Assembly: GCA_028278525.1 (NCBI GenBank)
Contig: JANQEE010000013.1
Span: 1 to 64,000 of the forward strand
Length of the DNA: 64,000 bases
Direction of reading: 5' to 3'
Source of the DNA: Minwuiaceae bacterium
GTDB lineage: Bacteria > Pseudomonadota > Alphaproteobacteria > Minwuiales > Minwuiaceae
Every line of letters starts with the position of its first letter. The stretch's first letter is position 1. Both the position numbers and the translations under genes were made by a program. This document shows positions 46,225 to 55,428 of this stretch, piece after piece. The notes beneath the pieces were generated by a model. It was not told the DNA's origin and did not search any database. It saw nothing but the letters and a program-made list of their open reading frames with translations.

Positions 46225-49200
46225 TCAGTCAAGCAACTTGCCCCAATCCTGACCGATGTACCTGAGGCTGCCTTCCGAGGTCTGGCCGAACAGGCGGCCC
46301 GGGATACCGACCCGCTGACCGCCGTCGCGGGTCAGCGGCCGGAACGCGAAGGTGCCGCGGCGCCTCGTCGATTTCGGGAGGAACAGATCGAACGGAATGG
46401 ACATGAAGAACCCTTTGTCGAAGGACCCCTCGCCGAACTCATCGAACGGCACATCGGTGAGCGTGAAAAACGCACCGACCCTAACGCCGCTTTTGAACGC
46501 CCGCGACAACTGAAAGGTCGCGCCTTTGTCGCGTGCCAGATACCGCCCGATCTGGATCTGCGCCTGCAAATCGTACAGCGGCACATCGTAGTAAAGGCCC
46601 AAATGGCCTGTGGTCACCTCGTAATCGAGAAACCCGAAGCCGTCGAAGTCGCGCTGCTTCACGCGCGCGACTTCCATGCCTACGGCGAGGCGCGAATCGA
46701 ACGGCCGATACAGCACCTCGCCCGCGACACCACCGTACATTTTCTCCAACAACCCGGCGGTGACCTTCGCATACCATTCCGGGTAGGGACTGAAAGAGTA
46801 AGCGGCATACAGGTTCTCGATCGTCGATGTCCCTTGCCGGAGGTATCGCGCGATGTCGCTTCGCACTCTGGGAAGCTCACTATCCGATTTCTGTCTCAAC
46901 TGGTCGAAGGTATCGACGATGTTTTGGGAAGCCGTGCCGGACAGCCGCAGACCGCGCACCGGTTCGACCGAGGCCGACAGGGCCGCATATATCTGGTAAA
47001 GGACAAATCCGTCCGCCCCGCCGACGCTCTGCCGATATCTCGGCGCCAGGCTCCAGGAAAAGTCAGGGTACCGATCAGAGTTCGCGATTGCCTCCGGCGG
47101 CAGGCCCCAACCCTGTCCTCCGCCGATCTGCGCGTTCGCCCATATTTCTTCCGGGCTGCCGCGTGCGTTGACGGCGCGTTCCAGATCCTTACGCAACATC
47201 GTTACGCGATTAAGCTCCATTCCCCGGTTGACGCCGACGATCGTGATCTGCTCGACCGACGCGGGCGCGTTGTTAGCAACGATCCGCGCCGGCCGGCCGA
47301 TGTTTCTGCCGCTGTCCCGAAATCGCTGCGGAGTCAGATACACCGTTGCCTGCGTCTCGGTCAGGTAGAGAGCCTCGCCGGAAAAGCCGGCCGCCGCCAA
47401 TTGCTTAAAAATGGCCTCGGAGACGGCAGCCTTCTGCGAATCGTTTAATGCGACAGCCTTCGCCGCAGGATCGACATCCTGGCCGGACGACGCATTCTCC
47501 TGCAACAAACCGATACCAGCGGTAGCAACCGTCAAACGGCCTTCTTCGTGACCGGCCCGCAGATTAACCAGGGTCACTTTGTCGACCCGGGCCGGCGACA
47601 GGTCCGCGACATGGCGTGCGGCCTGGCGCATGGCGTCCGGCGTGCTGATACTCCTAGCAGACACATAGACCGTCGCCCGCCGCCTGGATAGCTCGACCCA
47701 TTCGACCTCGAAGCCATCCTGCTCCAACGAATCGAATAAGTCGTCCACCGGCGCCGCGCGTCGAATATCGTCGCGGTGTATGGCAATCCTGTTCACTTCG
47801 ACACCGGCGGACATGCGAACCAGAGTCACATGCCGAACCGGAGTGGGCATCGTATCGAACACCAACCGCGCGGCGCGGCGATCAGCCAACGCATCGTTGT
47901 AACCGCCCAACCGGGTCACCGAAACCCTCGCCTCGGTATGGGTAAGCTCGAACCCCTCCACCCGATAGCCCTGCGCTTCCAGGCCTTCGAACAGGTAGTC
48001 GATAATCGACGTGCGCTCTATTTCTCGGCGGTGGATCGATATAGGGCTACGCTCGGCACCATCTTGAGGTGGGATCAGCGTGACCGTCTCAATCGCCTCT
48101 GGCAGGAGATCCACGGCCAAACGCGCGGCCCGATTGACGGCATCGCCGGCATCGGAGGTCGGCCCCTCGCTCATGGTAAGTCTGGCTTCGTCACCGGCGA
48201 TTTCCACGGCGTCGACGACGAAGCCGTCGCTCTCCAGAGTGTCGAACAAAACGTCCACGGGATCGTCGCGCGGGCCGCCGGCGGAGTCCGATAATTCCAA
48301 GACGCCGGAAGTGTCGGATCGCCGGTTTGCAGCAAGGCGTCCCTGCGTACCGGCATCTTCAGACGCGTCATCCGTCGCGACCTTCGGCCGCTCGCCGAGC
48401 GCCGGCGGCGGGTCGTCGAGAAACTTGGTGATCCCTGCCACGCTAAGATTCGACCGCAGCGCTGCCCGGACCATCAGAGACGTGCCGCGCTCGAAACCAA
48501 GGGACGTATCGAGCCAGGAAAACGGCCGGTAAACCACACCGATGTTCCAATTCGTCCTTTGATTGAACGTGTTGCCGAGGGGCTCCAGCTGATAATCGTT
48601 GGGATCGTACTCGAGCTTGAGCGTTATGCCCTCGATCGGCGTTCGCCATTGCACGCCACCGAAAGGCACCACACGCTCGCCGGAAAACCACTGGCCCACG
48701 TTGAGCGTACCACCGGTACGTCGCGTGCTTTCGCGTTCCTCAAAACTGTCCGACAGAAAAGTCAGCGGATTATCGAATCCGCCGCTGCTACCGGTAAAAT
48801 ATCCCCAGCCGAGGCCGAGGCTGAAATCCAGATCGAACCAGCGCTTGCTAGCAACGATGTACTCGCCCGAGAACTGACCCGTGCCAAGCCCATCCTGAAT
48901 ACCGACTGCTATTGCCGGTGCATATTTACTTTCGTCCAGCAGTTTGAATTTCAGGTCAGCGCCGCGATCCTTAAACGTTTGATCGCCGCTGAAGCTCTCG
49001 AAAGGGGAGAACAGTCGGTTGCGGACATCCGTATAGCGAAAAGTCGCCTCCAGCCAGGGCAGAATATGCCAGTTTAGATAGTAGCGGCGGTATTCGTCGA
49101 CCGAACTGCCACCGACATCGAATTGTCCATCAGGCCCGAAACGGGCAGTACGTGTCTGCAATAAACCGACACCGCCGAAATCACTGCTGGAAAAGAAGTC

Positions 49201-49341
49201 TTCTTCGTCAACGATCGGCAGGTTCGGACGGAACAGGCTGAATATATCAGCCGAAGAAGCGGGACTTGGCGCAGGGACAATCGCGCTCGATGCGAGAAGC
49301 GCGGCAAACCACCAGCGCGATACACTACCCCGCGCTGTCAT
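46225..49341 (-). CDS. yjbH: YjbH-type outer-membrane exopolysaccharide protein, extra-long
   Basis: 1038 residues; E. coli YjbH is about 700. A signal peptide (about 1-30) is followed by a YjbH N-terminal beta-rich region (60-300: SVDEYRRYYLNWHILPWLEA, GADLKFKL, GLGTGQFSGEYIVASKR). A linker comes next, then four tandem repeats of about 85 residues between about 361 and 722, then a second beta-rich region to the end with YxxxLxAGLLEKMYGG-like and VGAFFTLTDVPFDEFGEGSFDKG. YjbH proteins are thought to sit in the outer membrane and act in exopolysaccharide release. It lies 41 bp after the SLBB exporter gene, in one operon. Confidence 0.85.
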   Translation of the reverse strand: MTARGSVSRWWFAALLASSAIVPAPSPASSADIFSLFRPNLPIVDEEDFFSSSDFGGVGLLQTRTARFGPDGQFDVGGSSVDEYRRYYLNWHILPWLEATFRYTDVRNRLFSPFESFSGDQTFKDRGADLKFKLLDESKYAPAIAVGIQDGLGTGQFSGEYIVASKRWFDLDFSLGLGWGYFTGSSGGFDNPLTFLSDSFEERESTRRTGGTLNVGQWFSGERVVPFGGVQWRTPIEGITLKLEYDPNDYQLEPLGNTFNQRTNWNIGVVYRPFSWLDTSLGFERGTSLMVRAALRSNLSVAGITKFLDDPPPALGERPKVATDDASEDAGTQGRLAANRRSDTSGVLELSDSAGGPRDDPVDVLFDTLESDGFVVDAVEIAGDEARLTMSEGPTSDAGDAVNRAARLAVDLLPEAIETVTLIPPQDGAERSPISIHRREIERTSIIDYLFEGLEAQGYRVEGFELTHTEARVSVTRLGGYNDALADRRAARLVFDTMPTPVRHVTLVRMSAGVEVNRIAIHRDDIRRAAPVDDLFDSLEQDGFEVEWVELSRRRATVYVSARSISTPDAMRQAARHVADLSPARVDKVTLVNLRAGHEEGRLTVATAGIGLLQENASSGQDVDPAAKAVALNDSQKAAVSEAIFKQLAAAGFSGEALYLTETQATVYLTPQRFRDSGRNIGRPARIVANNAPASVEQITIVGVNRGMELNRVTMLRKDLERAVNARGSPEEIWANAQIGGGQGWGLPPEAIANSDRYPDFSWSLAPRYRQSVGGADGFVLYQIYAALSASVEPVRGLRLSGTASQNIVDTFDQLRQKSDSELPRVRSDIARYLRQGTSTIENLYAAYSFSPYPEWYAKVTAGLLEKMYGGVAGEVLYRPFDSRLAVGMEVARVKQRDFDGFGFLDYEVTTGHLGLYYDVPLYDLQAQIQIGRYLARDKGATFQLSRAFKSGVRVGAFFTLTDVPFDEFGEGSFDKGFFMSIPFDLFLPKSTRRRGTFAFRPLTRDGGQRVGIPGRLFGQTSEGSLRYIGQDWGKLLD
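47176..48261 (-). repeat. four tandem protein repeats inside yjbH
   Basis: The encoded repeats span about residues 361-442, 447-528, 532-605 and 642-722. Each has the pattern LFDxLExDGFxVxxVEL, then AxVxV, then RxAARxxxDxxPxxVxxVTLV, then NRIxIHRxDIxRA. The first three are close together and the fourth follows a linker of about 35 residues. They look like small alpha/beta units, possibly POTRA-like, and would form a periplasmic arm. Confidence 0.7.
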
Positions 49342-49382
49342 GGCACACCGTTACGTCCGTCGCCCCAAGCGAACTCACGAAA

Positions 49383-52307
49383 CTAGTTGTTGGCCAAGAC
49401 GCTAAGCGATGCCGCGGTCAAGGCCACCTTACTGACGAGGTCAGTCAGCTCCGTCGCGAAGGTGAACAGGTCAAATGGGATCGGGTCTTGCGGGACCACT
49501 ATGGTGCTGCCCGGCGGGATCTGCACCGGTGAGTAGTTCCAGGCGCTGAGTGACAACGGCTGGGCGCGTCCGTTCGGAAACACAACAAATACGCGGTCTT
49601 CATCCGCGGAGCGCTGAAAGCCGCCCGACTGACGAATGTACTCGTCGGCTTTGGTTCCCGGGATGAACTGCTGAGCACCCGGATTAAGGACATCGCCCAG
49701 CACGGAAACGAAGTTGGGACGCTTCGGTACGAATACACGATCACCGGGCTCGAGCACGGTATCCAGTTCGCGCCTGACCTGCAGCACGGTCGGGTCGGCT
49801 TCTATGACGATCCGACCGATTGCCTGGACCTGTCCCAACTGCTCGGAAATCTGCTGTAAGGAAATCAAAGCCGCCGGATCCACGCCGCGGCGCACCGCGG
49901 CGACAGCAAGCGAAGAGTTTAACTCACGCGATGCGCGCGCAAATCCCTGTTGCTCTACCTGGCGGACCCGCTCGCGCAGGAAGAACGCACCATAGGGATA
50001 AGCCTGCTCCGTCAGTCCACCGGCTCGCCGAATGACTTCCGAAAGTGTCTCGCCACGTCGAATGCCATAGATCCCAGGACGTACGAACTCACCGGTCAGC
50101 ACCACCGGGCCCGAGTCGCGGTCTGTGAAGACCGGGTTGAAGCGAACAACGTCACCCGGGCTGACGGCGATCTTTTCAACCGGAAGCGCATTGAGATCGA
50201 CCATCTTGCGGCTTGTGTCCGACAGGCCTTTGTAAGGATCGGGATCGAACCTGGAAATCTCCAGCCGTGTCAGGTCAACTTCACGCGTTAGTCCACCGGC
50301 GACAGCGATCACCGATGCAAGCGGAGTTTCTCCGGCAAGCGGATATGCGCCAGGTCGACGCACTTCGCCGTTCACAGCCACCACATGCTCCAATGCGAAG
50401 GGCAACAGGTGGCCGAAGCGGTCGTATAGCTCCGGACAGGGCAATCGAACCGATGGCTTGCCGTTGGTTTCTCGGTCTATCAGCCGAACCGCATTGGCGT
50501 ATCGTCCGCTACGTCCACCGCTCACGATTTCTGAGAGCCGTACAAGACCGTCGCATACCTGCCTTTTAGTATCTTCGGCGGGTTTGGTCCCCTCGGTGGC
50601 CGCAGCCGGCGTTTCCCGGCGTTCAACGGGCGGCGGCGGTTGCGGCACCGGGACTTGTCCCACCCCAAATCCCGCTGTGCCAGACAGAAGTCCAGAGAGA
50701 GCGCCGCTTGTCGGTGGCACGGCGATACTTTTCGGCTTCGTCTCCTGCTCGGGAACTGGGAACAGCCCAGCGGTTTCATCGGAGAAGATGATGTCCTGAA
50801 CATCGGGCGACGACAGGTATCGGATGTCCTCGGCACTCAGAACGATCAGTCTATCGAATTCACGTAGGGTAAAGTCTTGCTCCCCAGCGAGAATTTGCTG
50901 CAGATCGACCGGGAACAGACGACGGGACCGGGTCGCTTCATCCGTGGTTTCCAGGATCGCAAAGGGAAGATACGGATCATCGTTCAACGCAGCAGTCGAC
51001 GGAATCAGACCGCTTACAGTCTTAACCGACGCTAGAGAGCGTTGGCCGGCAACACGAACATGCCCGAGCAGTTCGACCGTTCCGGTTTGGATGTCCCGAC
51101 GCCGCTGAACCATGAGTATGTCGCCGTCGAGAACCGAAATCCGGTCCTCACTATCATGTTCGACCACCAGTTGGCCGCCGGAATCTTCGAACGTAATCCG
51201 AACCATACGATTGCCGCGCGGCCGCAGCGGCCCACCGGCAAACCCGATGACCTCATTGTCGGAGGCTTGTCGCTGTCCTTCGGAAAGCTCGTAAATTCCC
51301 GGGCGTTTGACGTCTCCAGCCACGGCGACCGTGGGCCCAATCGTCGGAACCACGATACGGTCGCCGTCGACCACGCCGAGTTGATGGCTGGCGCCTGAGC
51401 TAAACATCAGATCGTACAGGTCGACCCAGAAGATCTCGTCGCCGCGATGAACCTGAATACGCCGCAGGCTGCCGGTCTTTTTGACGCCTCCGGCCGTATT
51501 GAGGGCGTCCATAATACTTGAAAGCCCGGTTGTCTGATGCACGCCCGGTGATTCGACTTCGCCCACCACCATCACCGACAGAAGTCGGATATTGGCCAAG
51601 GAAACAAACACCTGGGTTCCCAACAGTGCCGAAGCCGTACGAAACTCCAGTTCCTGGCGAAACCGCCCAAAGGTCAGACCGGCGGCCGGCAGGGGCTTCA
51701 AGTTGGGCAGAATGACACGGCCTTCCCGATCGACACTGGTGGTCACCGTGGTCGGTTGTTGGCCGTGAAAGCTAACCACCAGTTCATCTCCGACACCAAG
51801 AACATAGTCGTCGGCGACCGTCCCAACGGCTAGCCTCTCCTGATCCGTCGGCTCGGAAAAGATCCCATAGCCATACTGATCCAACATTTCTTTCGCACGC
51901 AGGCAGTAGTCCGCTTCCAAACGCGAAAGGTGCGACGCGATGACGCGAAGCTCGTCCTTGTCTTTGTCCGACGTTCCCGTACAGAACTGTTGCAGCAGCA
52001 AGTCGAGATCGTCCTCCGTAAAGCCCGCCTCGACTTCACTGTCCTCTAGCAGGCCGGCGCGGCGGATAGCTTCTTTTTCAGCACGATCGCGTGCCCGGTC
52101 GACGGGAGACTTGGACTTGACGTCCACAGAGCCTGCCGACTGCAACTGGCCAATCTGGTTCAGTACGGAGCCCAACCCGCCGAGACCTTCGATGTTCAGC
52201 CCTTGAGCTTGACCCGACGACGGCATCAATGCGAAAGACAACGCTGCTGCAAATGTGGCGGAACCCGCAGTCTTGATTAAGAATTGCCCTAACGATTGGT
52301 GCCGCAT
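49383..52307 (-). CDS. large SLBB-domain polysaccharide export protein (Wza/OPX class)
   Basis: 974 residues against about 380 for Wza. A signal peptide ends near AQAQG (about 35) with no lipobox. The poly-export domain lies at about 163-240 (YVLGVGDELVVSFHGQ). SLBB-type units recur near 245-320 (VVGEVESPGVHQT), 326-400 (VAGDVKRPGIYEL), 410-490, 643-720 (VNGEVRRPGAYPLAGETPL), 735-790 (LTGEFVRPGIYGIRRGETL) and 868-940 (VLGDVLNPGAQQF). A Pro-rich linker sits near 550-575. It would form the export channel across periplasm and outer membrane. AAGGAG lies 9 nt before the ATG. It is upstream of yjbH and divergent from yjbF, with only 39 bp between the starts. Confidence 0.92.
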   Translation of the reverse strand: MRHQSLGQFLIKTAGSATFAAALSFALMPSSGQAQGLNIEGLGGLGSVLNQIGQLQSAGSVDVKSKSPVDRARDRAEKEAIRRAGLLEDSEVEAGFTEDDLDLLLQQFCTGTSDKDKDELRVIASHLSRLEADYCLRAKEMLDQYGYGIFSEPTDQERLAVGTVADDYVLGVGDELVVSFHGQQPTTVTTSVDREGRVILPNLKPLPAAGLTFGRFRQELEFRTASALLGTQVFVSLANIRLLSVMVVGEVESPGVHQTTGLSSIMDALNTAGGVKKTGSLRRIQVHRGDEIFWVDLYDLMFSSGASHQLGVVDGDRIVVPTIGPTVAVAGDVKRPGIYELSEGQRQASDNEVIGFAGGPLRPRGNRMVRITFEDSGGQLVVEHDSEDRISVLDGDILMVQRRRDIQTGTVELLGHVRVAGQRSLASVKTVSGLIPSTAALNDDPYLPFAILETTDEATRSRRLFPVDLQQILAGEQDFTLREFDRLIVLSAEDIRYLSSPDVQDIIFSDETAGLFPVPEQETKPKSIAVPPTSGALSGLLSGTAGFGVGQVPVPQPPPPVERRETPAAATEGTKPAEDTKRQVCDGLVRLSEIVSGGRSGRYANAVRLIDRETNGKPSVRLPCPELYDRFGHLLPFALEHVVAVNGEVRRPGAYPLAGETPLASVIAVAGGLTREVDLTRLEISRFDPDPYKGLSDTSRKMVDLNALPVEKIAVSPGDVVRFNPVFTDRDSGPVVLTGEFVRPGIYGIRRGETLSEVIRRAGGLTEQAYPYGAFFLRERVRQVEQQGFARASRELNSSLAVAAVRRGVDPAALISLQQISEQLGQVQAIGRIVIEADPTVLQVRRELDTVLEPGDRVFVPKRPNFVSVLGDVLNPGAQQFIPGTKADEYIRQSGGFQRSADEDRVFVVFPNGRAQPLSLSAWNYSPVQIPPGSTIVVPQDPIPFDLFTFATELTDLVSKVALTAASLSVLANN

Positions 52308-52346
52308 AGAAATGCTCCTTGAAACGGCGGGAGTAGCGATGTTGTC

Positions 52347-53009
52347 ATGCGGTTGACGAGACGCGGCATCCTGGCAGCCGGCCCCGCGCTGTTCACTGCC
52401 GGCTGTTTCAGAAATCCAGTTTTGGAAAATGCTAAGGATGCGCTCAGCTTTCTTGCATTCGGCGCGGAAGACCCGCCATTAAAGCGTTCCGAAGTCGCAA
52501 AATTACCATATGCCTCGATGACCGCAAAGATCGGAAAAGGGGCAAAGATACTATTGATTCTGGCCTTCGCGGAACGCAACGACAGGCATTGGTTCGCCGG
52601 TGGTGGCGAAGCGTTGATCACCCGTCACGGGCGGTTGGTGAAAACCGTTGGATTGCCGGAAAACTTCCGTGAAACCCGGGGCCGCAATGAGGATCCTCTA
52701 TCCGGCGGTGTTCACGAGATCGACGAAAGCGTGCAGTTCGTCCGCGACATCGATTTCGAAGGCGACGCACGCTTCATCCTGCCGATAGAATCAACATTCG
52801 AACGTGTCGGTCAGCAAAGCATTACTATTCTGGACGTCGATTTGGAAACCGTTCTGGTGCGGGAACATAACGTCGCCCAAACTCAGAACTGGGAATTCGA
52901 AAATCTTTATTGGGTGGATGCGTTCGACGGGTATGTATGGAAGAGTCGGCAACACATATCGCGTGCCTTCCCACCCGTGGAAATCGAAATTCTCAAACCG
53001 CCGGGGTGA
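52347..53009 (+). CDS. yjbF: YjbF/GfcB-family lipoprotein
   Basis: 220 residues. A twin-arginine-like RRGILAAGPALFTAGC opening ends in the lipobox at Cys20, so it is probably an outer-membrane lipoprotein. WFAGGGEALITRHGRLVKTVGLP and the later NLYWVDAFDGYVWKSRQHISRAFPPVEI are the YjbF pattern. Its role is in group 4 capsule-type or Yjb exopolysaccharide export, with the SLBB protein and YjbH. It runs opposite to the exporter gene with 39 bp between start codons, so their promoters overlap. The ribosome site GGGAG is 13 nt from the ATG, which is longer than usual. Confidence 0.88.
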   Translation: MRLTRRGILAAGPALFTAGCFRNPVLENAKDALSFLAFGAEDPPLKRSEVAKLPYASMTAKIGKGAKILLILAFAERNDRHWFAGGGEALITRHGRLVKTVGLPENFRETRGRNEDPLSGGVHEIDESVQFVRDIDFEGDARFILPIESTFERVGQQSITILDVDLETVLVREHNVAQTQNWEFENLYWVDAFDGYVWKSRQHISRAFPPVEIEILKPPG

Positions 53010-53100
53010 GCAACATACCGTCCGTCAAAATGAACGGCAGTGAGACACGTCGCTTGACAGTGCCTTGAACACCACGAAAAGCGGTACTCTCAGGCCTATT

Positions 53101-53136
53101 CAGACAAAAAAAGATAGCCTCGCTTTCGAGGCTATC
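53101..53136 (-). terminator. intrinsic terminator of the yjbE-like gene
   Basis: GATAGCCTCG at 53113-53122 pairs perfectly with CGAGGCTATC at 53127-53136 around a 4-nt loop. On the minus strand the stem is followed by seven T residues (plus-strand A-run at about 53106-53112). This is a textbook Rho-independent terminator, positioned 3' of the small minus-strand gene that ends at 53195. Confidence 0.85.
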
Positions 53137-53141
53137 GTCTT

Positions 53142-53171
53142 AAGGGCAGGCTCAGTTATGAGCCTGCCCTT
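53142..53171. terminator. second strong hairpin between convergent genes
   Basis: AAGGGCAGGCTCA at 53142-53154 pairs perfectly over 13 bp with TGAGCCTGCCCTT at 53159-53171 around GTTA. It lies between yjbF (plus, ends 53009) and the yjbE-like gene (minus, ends 53195), next to the first terminator. No T-run is adjacent. It may stabilise the 3' end of the small mRNA. Confidence 0.6.
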
Positions 53172-53194
53172 GGATATGAATAGTCTTAAACCGA

Positions 53195-53470
53195 CTAGTT
53201 GGTCGACGTCGCGGTGCTCGTCGAGGTCCCGCCGTCGTCATCGTCGTCGTCGACTGCCGCCGCAACGGCAATGCCGACAGCAGCCGCAACGGCCACACCG
53301 GCGACGATCGCCGTGGTCGACAGGCCGCCAATGCCGCCAGCGCCTGCCGATTGACCGGCAGCCGCCCCGGTGCCAGTCTTCGCAGCCTGAGATTGTGCAT
53401 AAGCCGTCATCGGCGCAATCGCCAAAGCCGACACCAAAGCCACCGCAGTCATCGTTTTCCTAAGGATCAT
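53195..53470 (-). CDS. yjbE: YjbE/GfcA-like small secreted protein
   Basis: 91 residues from the ATG at 53470; a longer frame exists but GGAGGT sits about 10 nt before this ATG. A signal peptide ends near MTAYAQS (about 24), and a Gly/Ala-rich stretch follows with a hydrophobic segment, VAVAAAVGIAVAAAV. Next comes an acidic run of six Asp, then a Ser/Thr-rich tail (GGTSTSTATSTN). E. coli YjbE and GfcA have the same plan, ending GGG...TTTT. Function is unknown, and it is usually first in yjb/gfc operons. Here it stands alone with its own promoter and terminator. Confidence 0.72.
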   Translation of the reverse strand: MILRKTMTAVALVSALAIAPMTAYAQSQAAKTGTGAAAGQSAGAGGIGGLSTTAIVAGVAVAAAVGIAVAAAVDDDDDDGGTSTSTATSTN

Positions 53471-53830
53471 TTGCCTAGGACCTCCAAATAAACTCGACGC
53501 GACATTACCGGGGAATATCTTAACAATCAACCCAGAAACCCGGTGAAATATCGTCAGGACCGAACCCCAAAAGCGCCGCTATCGCCCGCGCCCATTTGCG
53601 TTTTCGCATCGGACACCAAATTCGTTACCTTTTGGTTAACCCGAATCAACCGAAGGGTAGTCACCGCAGTTGTACTACGCAAGGGCAATCACAGCACAAG
53701 CCGAGATCGCTCTATACTGTCGTCTCCAAGCAACACAGGCGCCCGGCATTTCCGGCATGCCTCAGGCGTAGAGAAAGGCCCCAGCCAACCGATGTCGTGT
53801 CTCGCCCAGGCCGCATGGACCGTTCCGTCG
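53471..53830. promoter_or_regulatory. divergent region between yjbE and the DUF3108 gene
   Basis: 360 bp with no gene. A possible minus-strand promoter for yjbE is present: TTGATT (plus-strand AATCAA at 53525-53530) and TAATGT (plus-strand ACATTA at 53502-53507), separated by 17 bp, about 32 bp before the yjbE ATG. The rest must serve the DUF3108 gene at 53831; no clear motif was found for it. Confidence 0.45.
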
Positions 53831-54604
53831 ATGCGGACGGCCTTAAGCTCCGCCCTGACGGTACTGTTGCTCGGCATCACACCGTCGCACGCGGCAAAAC
53901 TATCGCTTCAATACGAAGCCTACTTAAGCGGCTTCCATTCGGGCAGCGTCGCCGTCACCGCGGAGATCTCCGCTCGACGCTACGACCTTACCGCGGATCT
54001 TAAGAGCCGAGGCTTCATTCATCTGCTGATTCGCTACGCCGCGCATGCGGAAAGCCGCGGGCGCCTGACGGAAAGCCGCGTTCTTGCGGATCGACATCGC
54101 GCGGACACGACGTGGATGCGCGAACCGCGCTGGGTGCAGAACGACTACAAGGTCGACGGCAGCGTCACCAATGCGACGGATCCGACAGCCGAGCAGGACG
54201 ACCGCGACCCTGTTCCCACCGCCCTGATGGCGCAAACCCTGGATCCGTTGAGCGCCGTCCTGCATCTGGTGCGCGGCGCCGGGACAAACGGCGCGACCCG
54301 CTGCAAGGATCGCGTTCCGGTCTTCGACGGCCGACGCCGTTACGACCTTGTGGTCAGCGCGGGCGGGACCGAGACGATCGACGGCCCGGAATATTCGGGG
54401 CCGGCGATTCGCTGCGACGTCCGCCTGGAACGTATTACCGGCTTTTCCCGAGACCCATGGCTACCGCGATCAAAGACGCCAAAAGTGAGCCATGTCTGGA
54501 TTGCCGAACTGGCGCCCGACCTGCCGCCACAGGTCGTTCGCATCGAAGCCGACACCGGGCTCGGCACCGCGGTCTTGAAACTGACCGGGATGAAGCGGGA
54601 GTGA
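53831..54604 (+). CDS. DUF3108 domain periplasmic protein
   Basis: 257 residues from the ATG at 53831; an in-frame extension of nearly 100 residues upstream is not protein-like. A signal peptide ends at PSHA (about 21). The body starts KLSLQYEAYLSGFHSGS and has YDLTADLKSRGF and VFDGRRRYDL, typical of DUF3108 proteins, which have a beta-rich fold and unknown function. It is common in Alphaproteobacteria. Convergent with the lipoprotein hydrolase gene (11 bp between stops). Confidence 0.82.
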   Translation: MRTALSSALTVLLLGITPSHAAKLSLQYEAYLSGFHSGSVAVTAEISARRYDLTADLKSRGFIHLLIRYAAHAESRGRLTESRVLADRHRADTTWMREPRWVQNDYKVDGSVTNATDPTAEQDDRDPVPTALMAQTLDPLSAVLHLVRGAGTNGATRCKDRVPVFDGRRRYDLVVSAGGTETIDGPEYSGPAIRCDVRLERITGFSRDPWLPRSKTPKVSHVWIAELAPDLPPQVVRIEADTGLGTAVLKLTGMKRE

Positions 54605-54615
54605 TTCGGGCCGCC

Positions 54616-55428
54616 TCAGCGGCGGTGCCGGTCCAGAAACTCGACCATCTGCTGGACCAGTTGCACGTCTTTGAGCACGTCGTGCTCCGTCCCGCGAGCG
54701 ACGATAGACCGAGATTCGGGGCGGCCGTTCAGAAAAGTGCCGCAGTCGCCGCGTTGGTTGACCGCCCGCGTCGGGTCGTACCACGGGTCGTCGGCCCGCA
54801 CGACCGACAGCACCGGGGTCTCCGGCGGTGCGGCAATTCCGCGCACCAGTGGCGCGCCCTGGCAGGTCCATTGCGCGATGATGCGCGCATTGAACGCATT
54901 GCCGCGATACAACGCCGCGGCCACGCCGCCTTCGCTGGCGCCGATCAGGAACAGGTTTTCCGAATCGGACCATGGCGCCTGCGACAATTGCTGAAGGGCG
55001 TAAGAGATTTCCGCCATGCGGAAATCGTAGACGAACAAATTGTAACCGCCGGTCTTCGACCTGGGATCGCACTGCAGCGGCCGGTACCGCCGCGCCATGC
55101 TGTTTGGCGCGACCACGACATAGCCCGCCCGCGCGATGCGTTGAAAGAAGCTGAAGTTGCCGATCCCGGTGCAGCCGTGCATGTAGACGACCACCGGCCA
55201 GCGGCGGCCCGGTGCGATCCGCGCCAGTTCCGTCGTGATCTTGACGTTCTTCAAATTCTCGACCGACGGCTCTTCGCCGTTGTTGGCGGGAAGCACCAGG
55301 ATCGCTTCGTCCCACGTGCGCTCCAGGTCGGAACCCTGATCCCACCCCAACGACGCCGCGCAGGCCGACGCCATCAGGCCGACGCAACCGAGCGCGATCA
55401 GAGTGAGAAACTTTCGAGAGCCTGTCAC
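54616..55428 (-). CDS. lipoprotein alpha/beta hydrolase (dienelactone-hydrolase-like)
   Basis: 270 residues from a GTG at 55428 that overlaps the ispE stop as GTGA. A short signal sequence ends at lipobox LMASAC (Cys23), so it should be membrane-anchored. WPVVVYMHGCTGIG carries the oxyanion region, LIGASEGGVA the nucleophile Ser, and RGTEHDV a likely catalytic His. Substrate is unknown. Translation is probably coupled to ispE. Longer starts upstream lie entirely inside ispE. Confidence 0.82.
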   Translation of the reverse strand: MTGSRKFLTLIALGCVGLMASACAASLGWDQGSDLERTWDEAILVLPANNGEEPSVENLKNVKITTELARIAPGRRWPVVVYMHGCTGIGNFSFFQRIARAGYVVVAPNSMARRYRPLQCDPRSKTGGYNLFVYDFRMAEISYALQQLSQAPWSDSENLFLIGASEGGVAAALYRGNAFNARIIAQWTCQGAPLVRGIAAPPETPVLSVVRADDPWYDPTRAVNQRGDCGTFLNGRPESRSIVARGTEHDVLKDVQLVQQMVEFLDRHRR

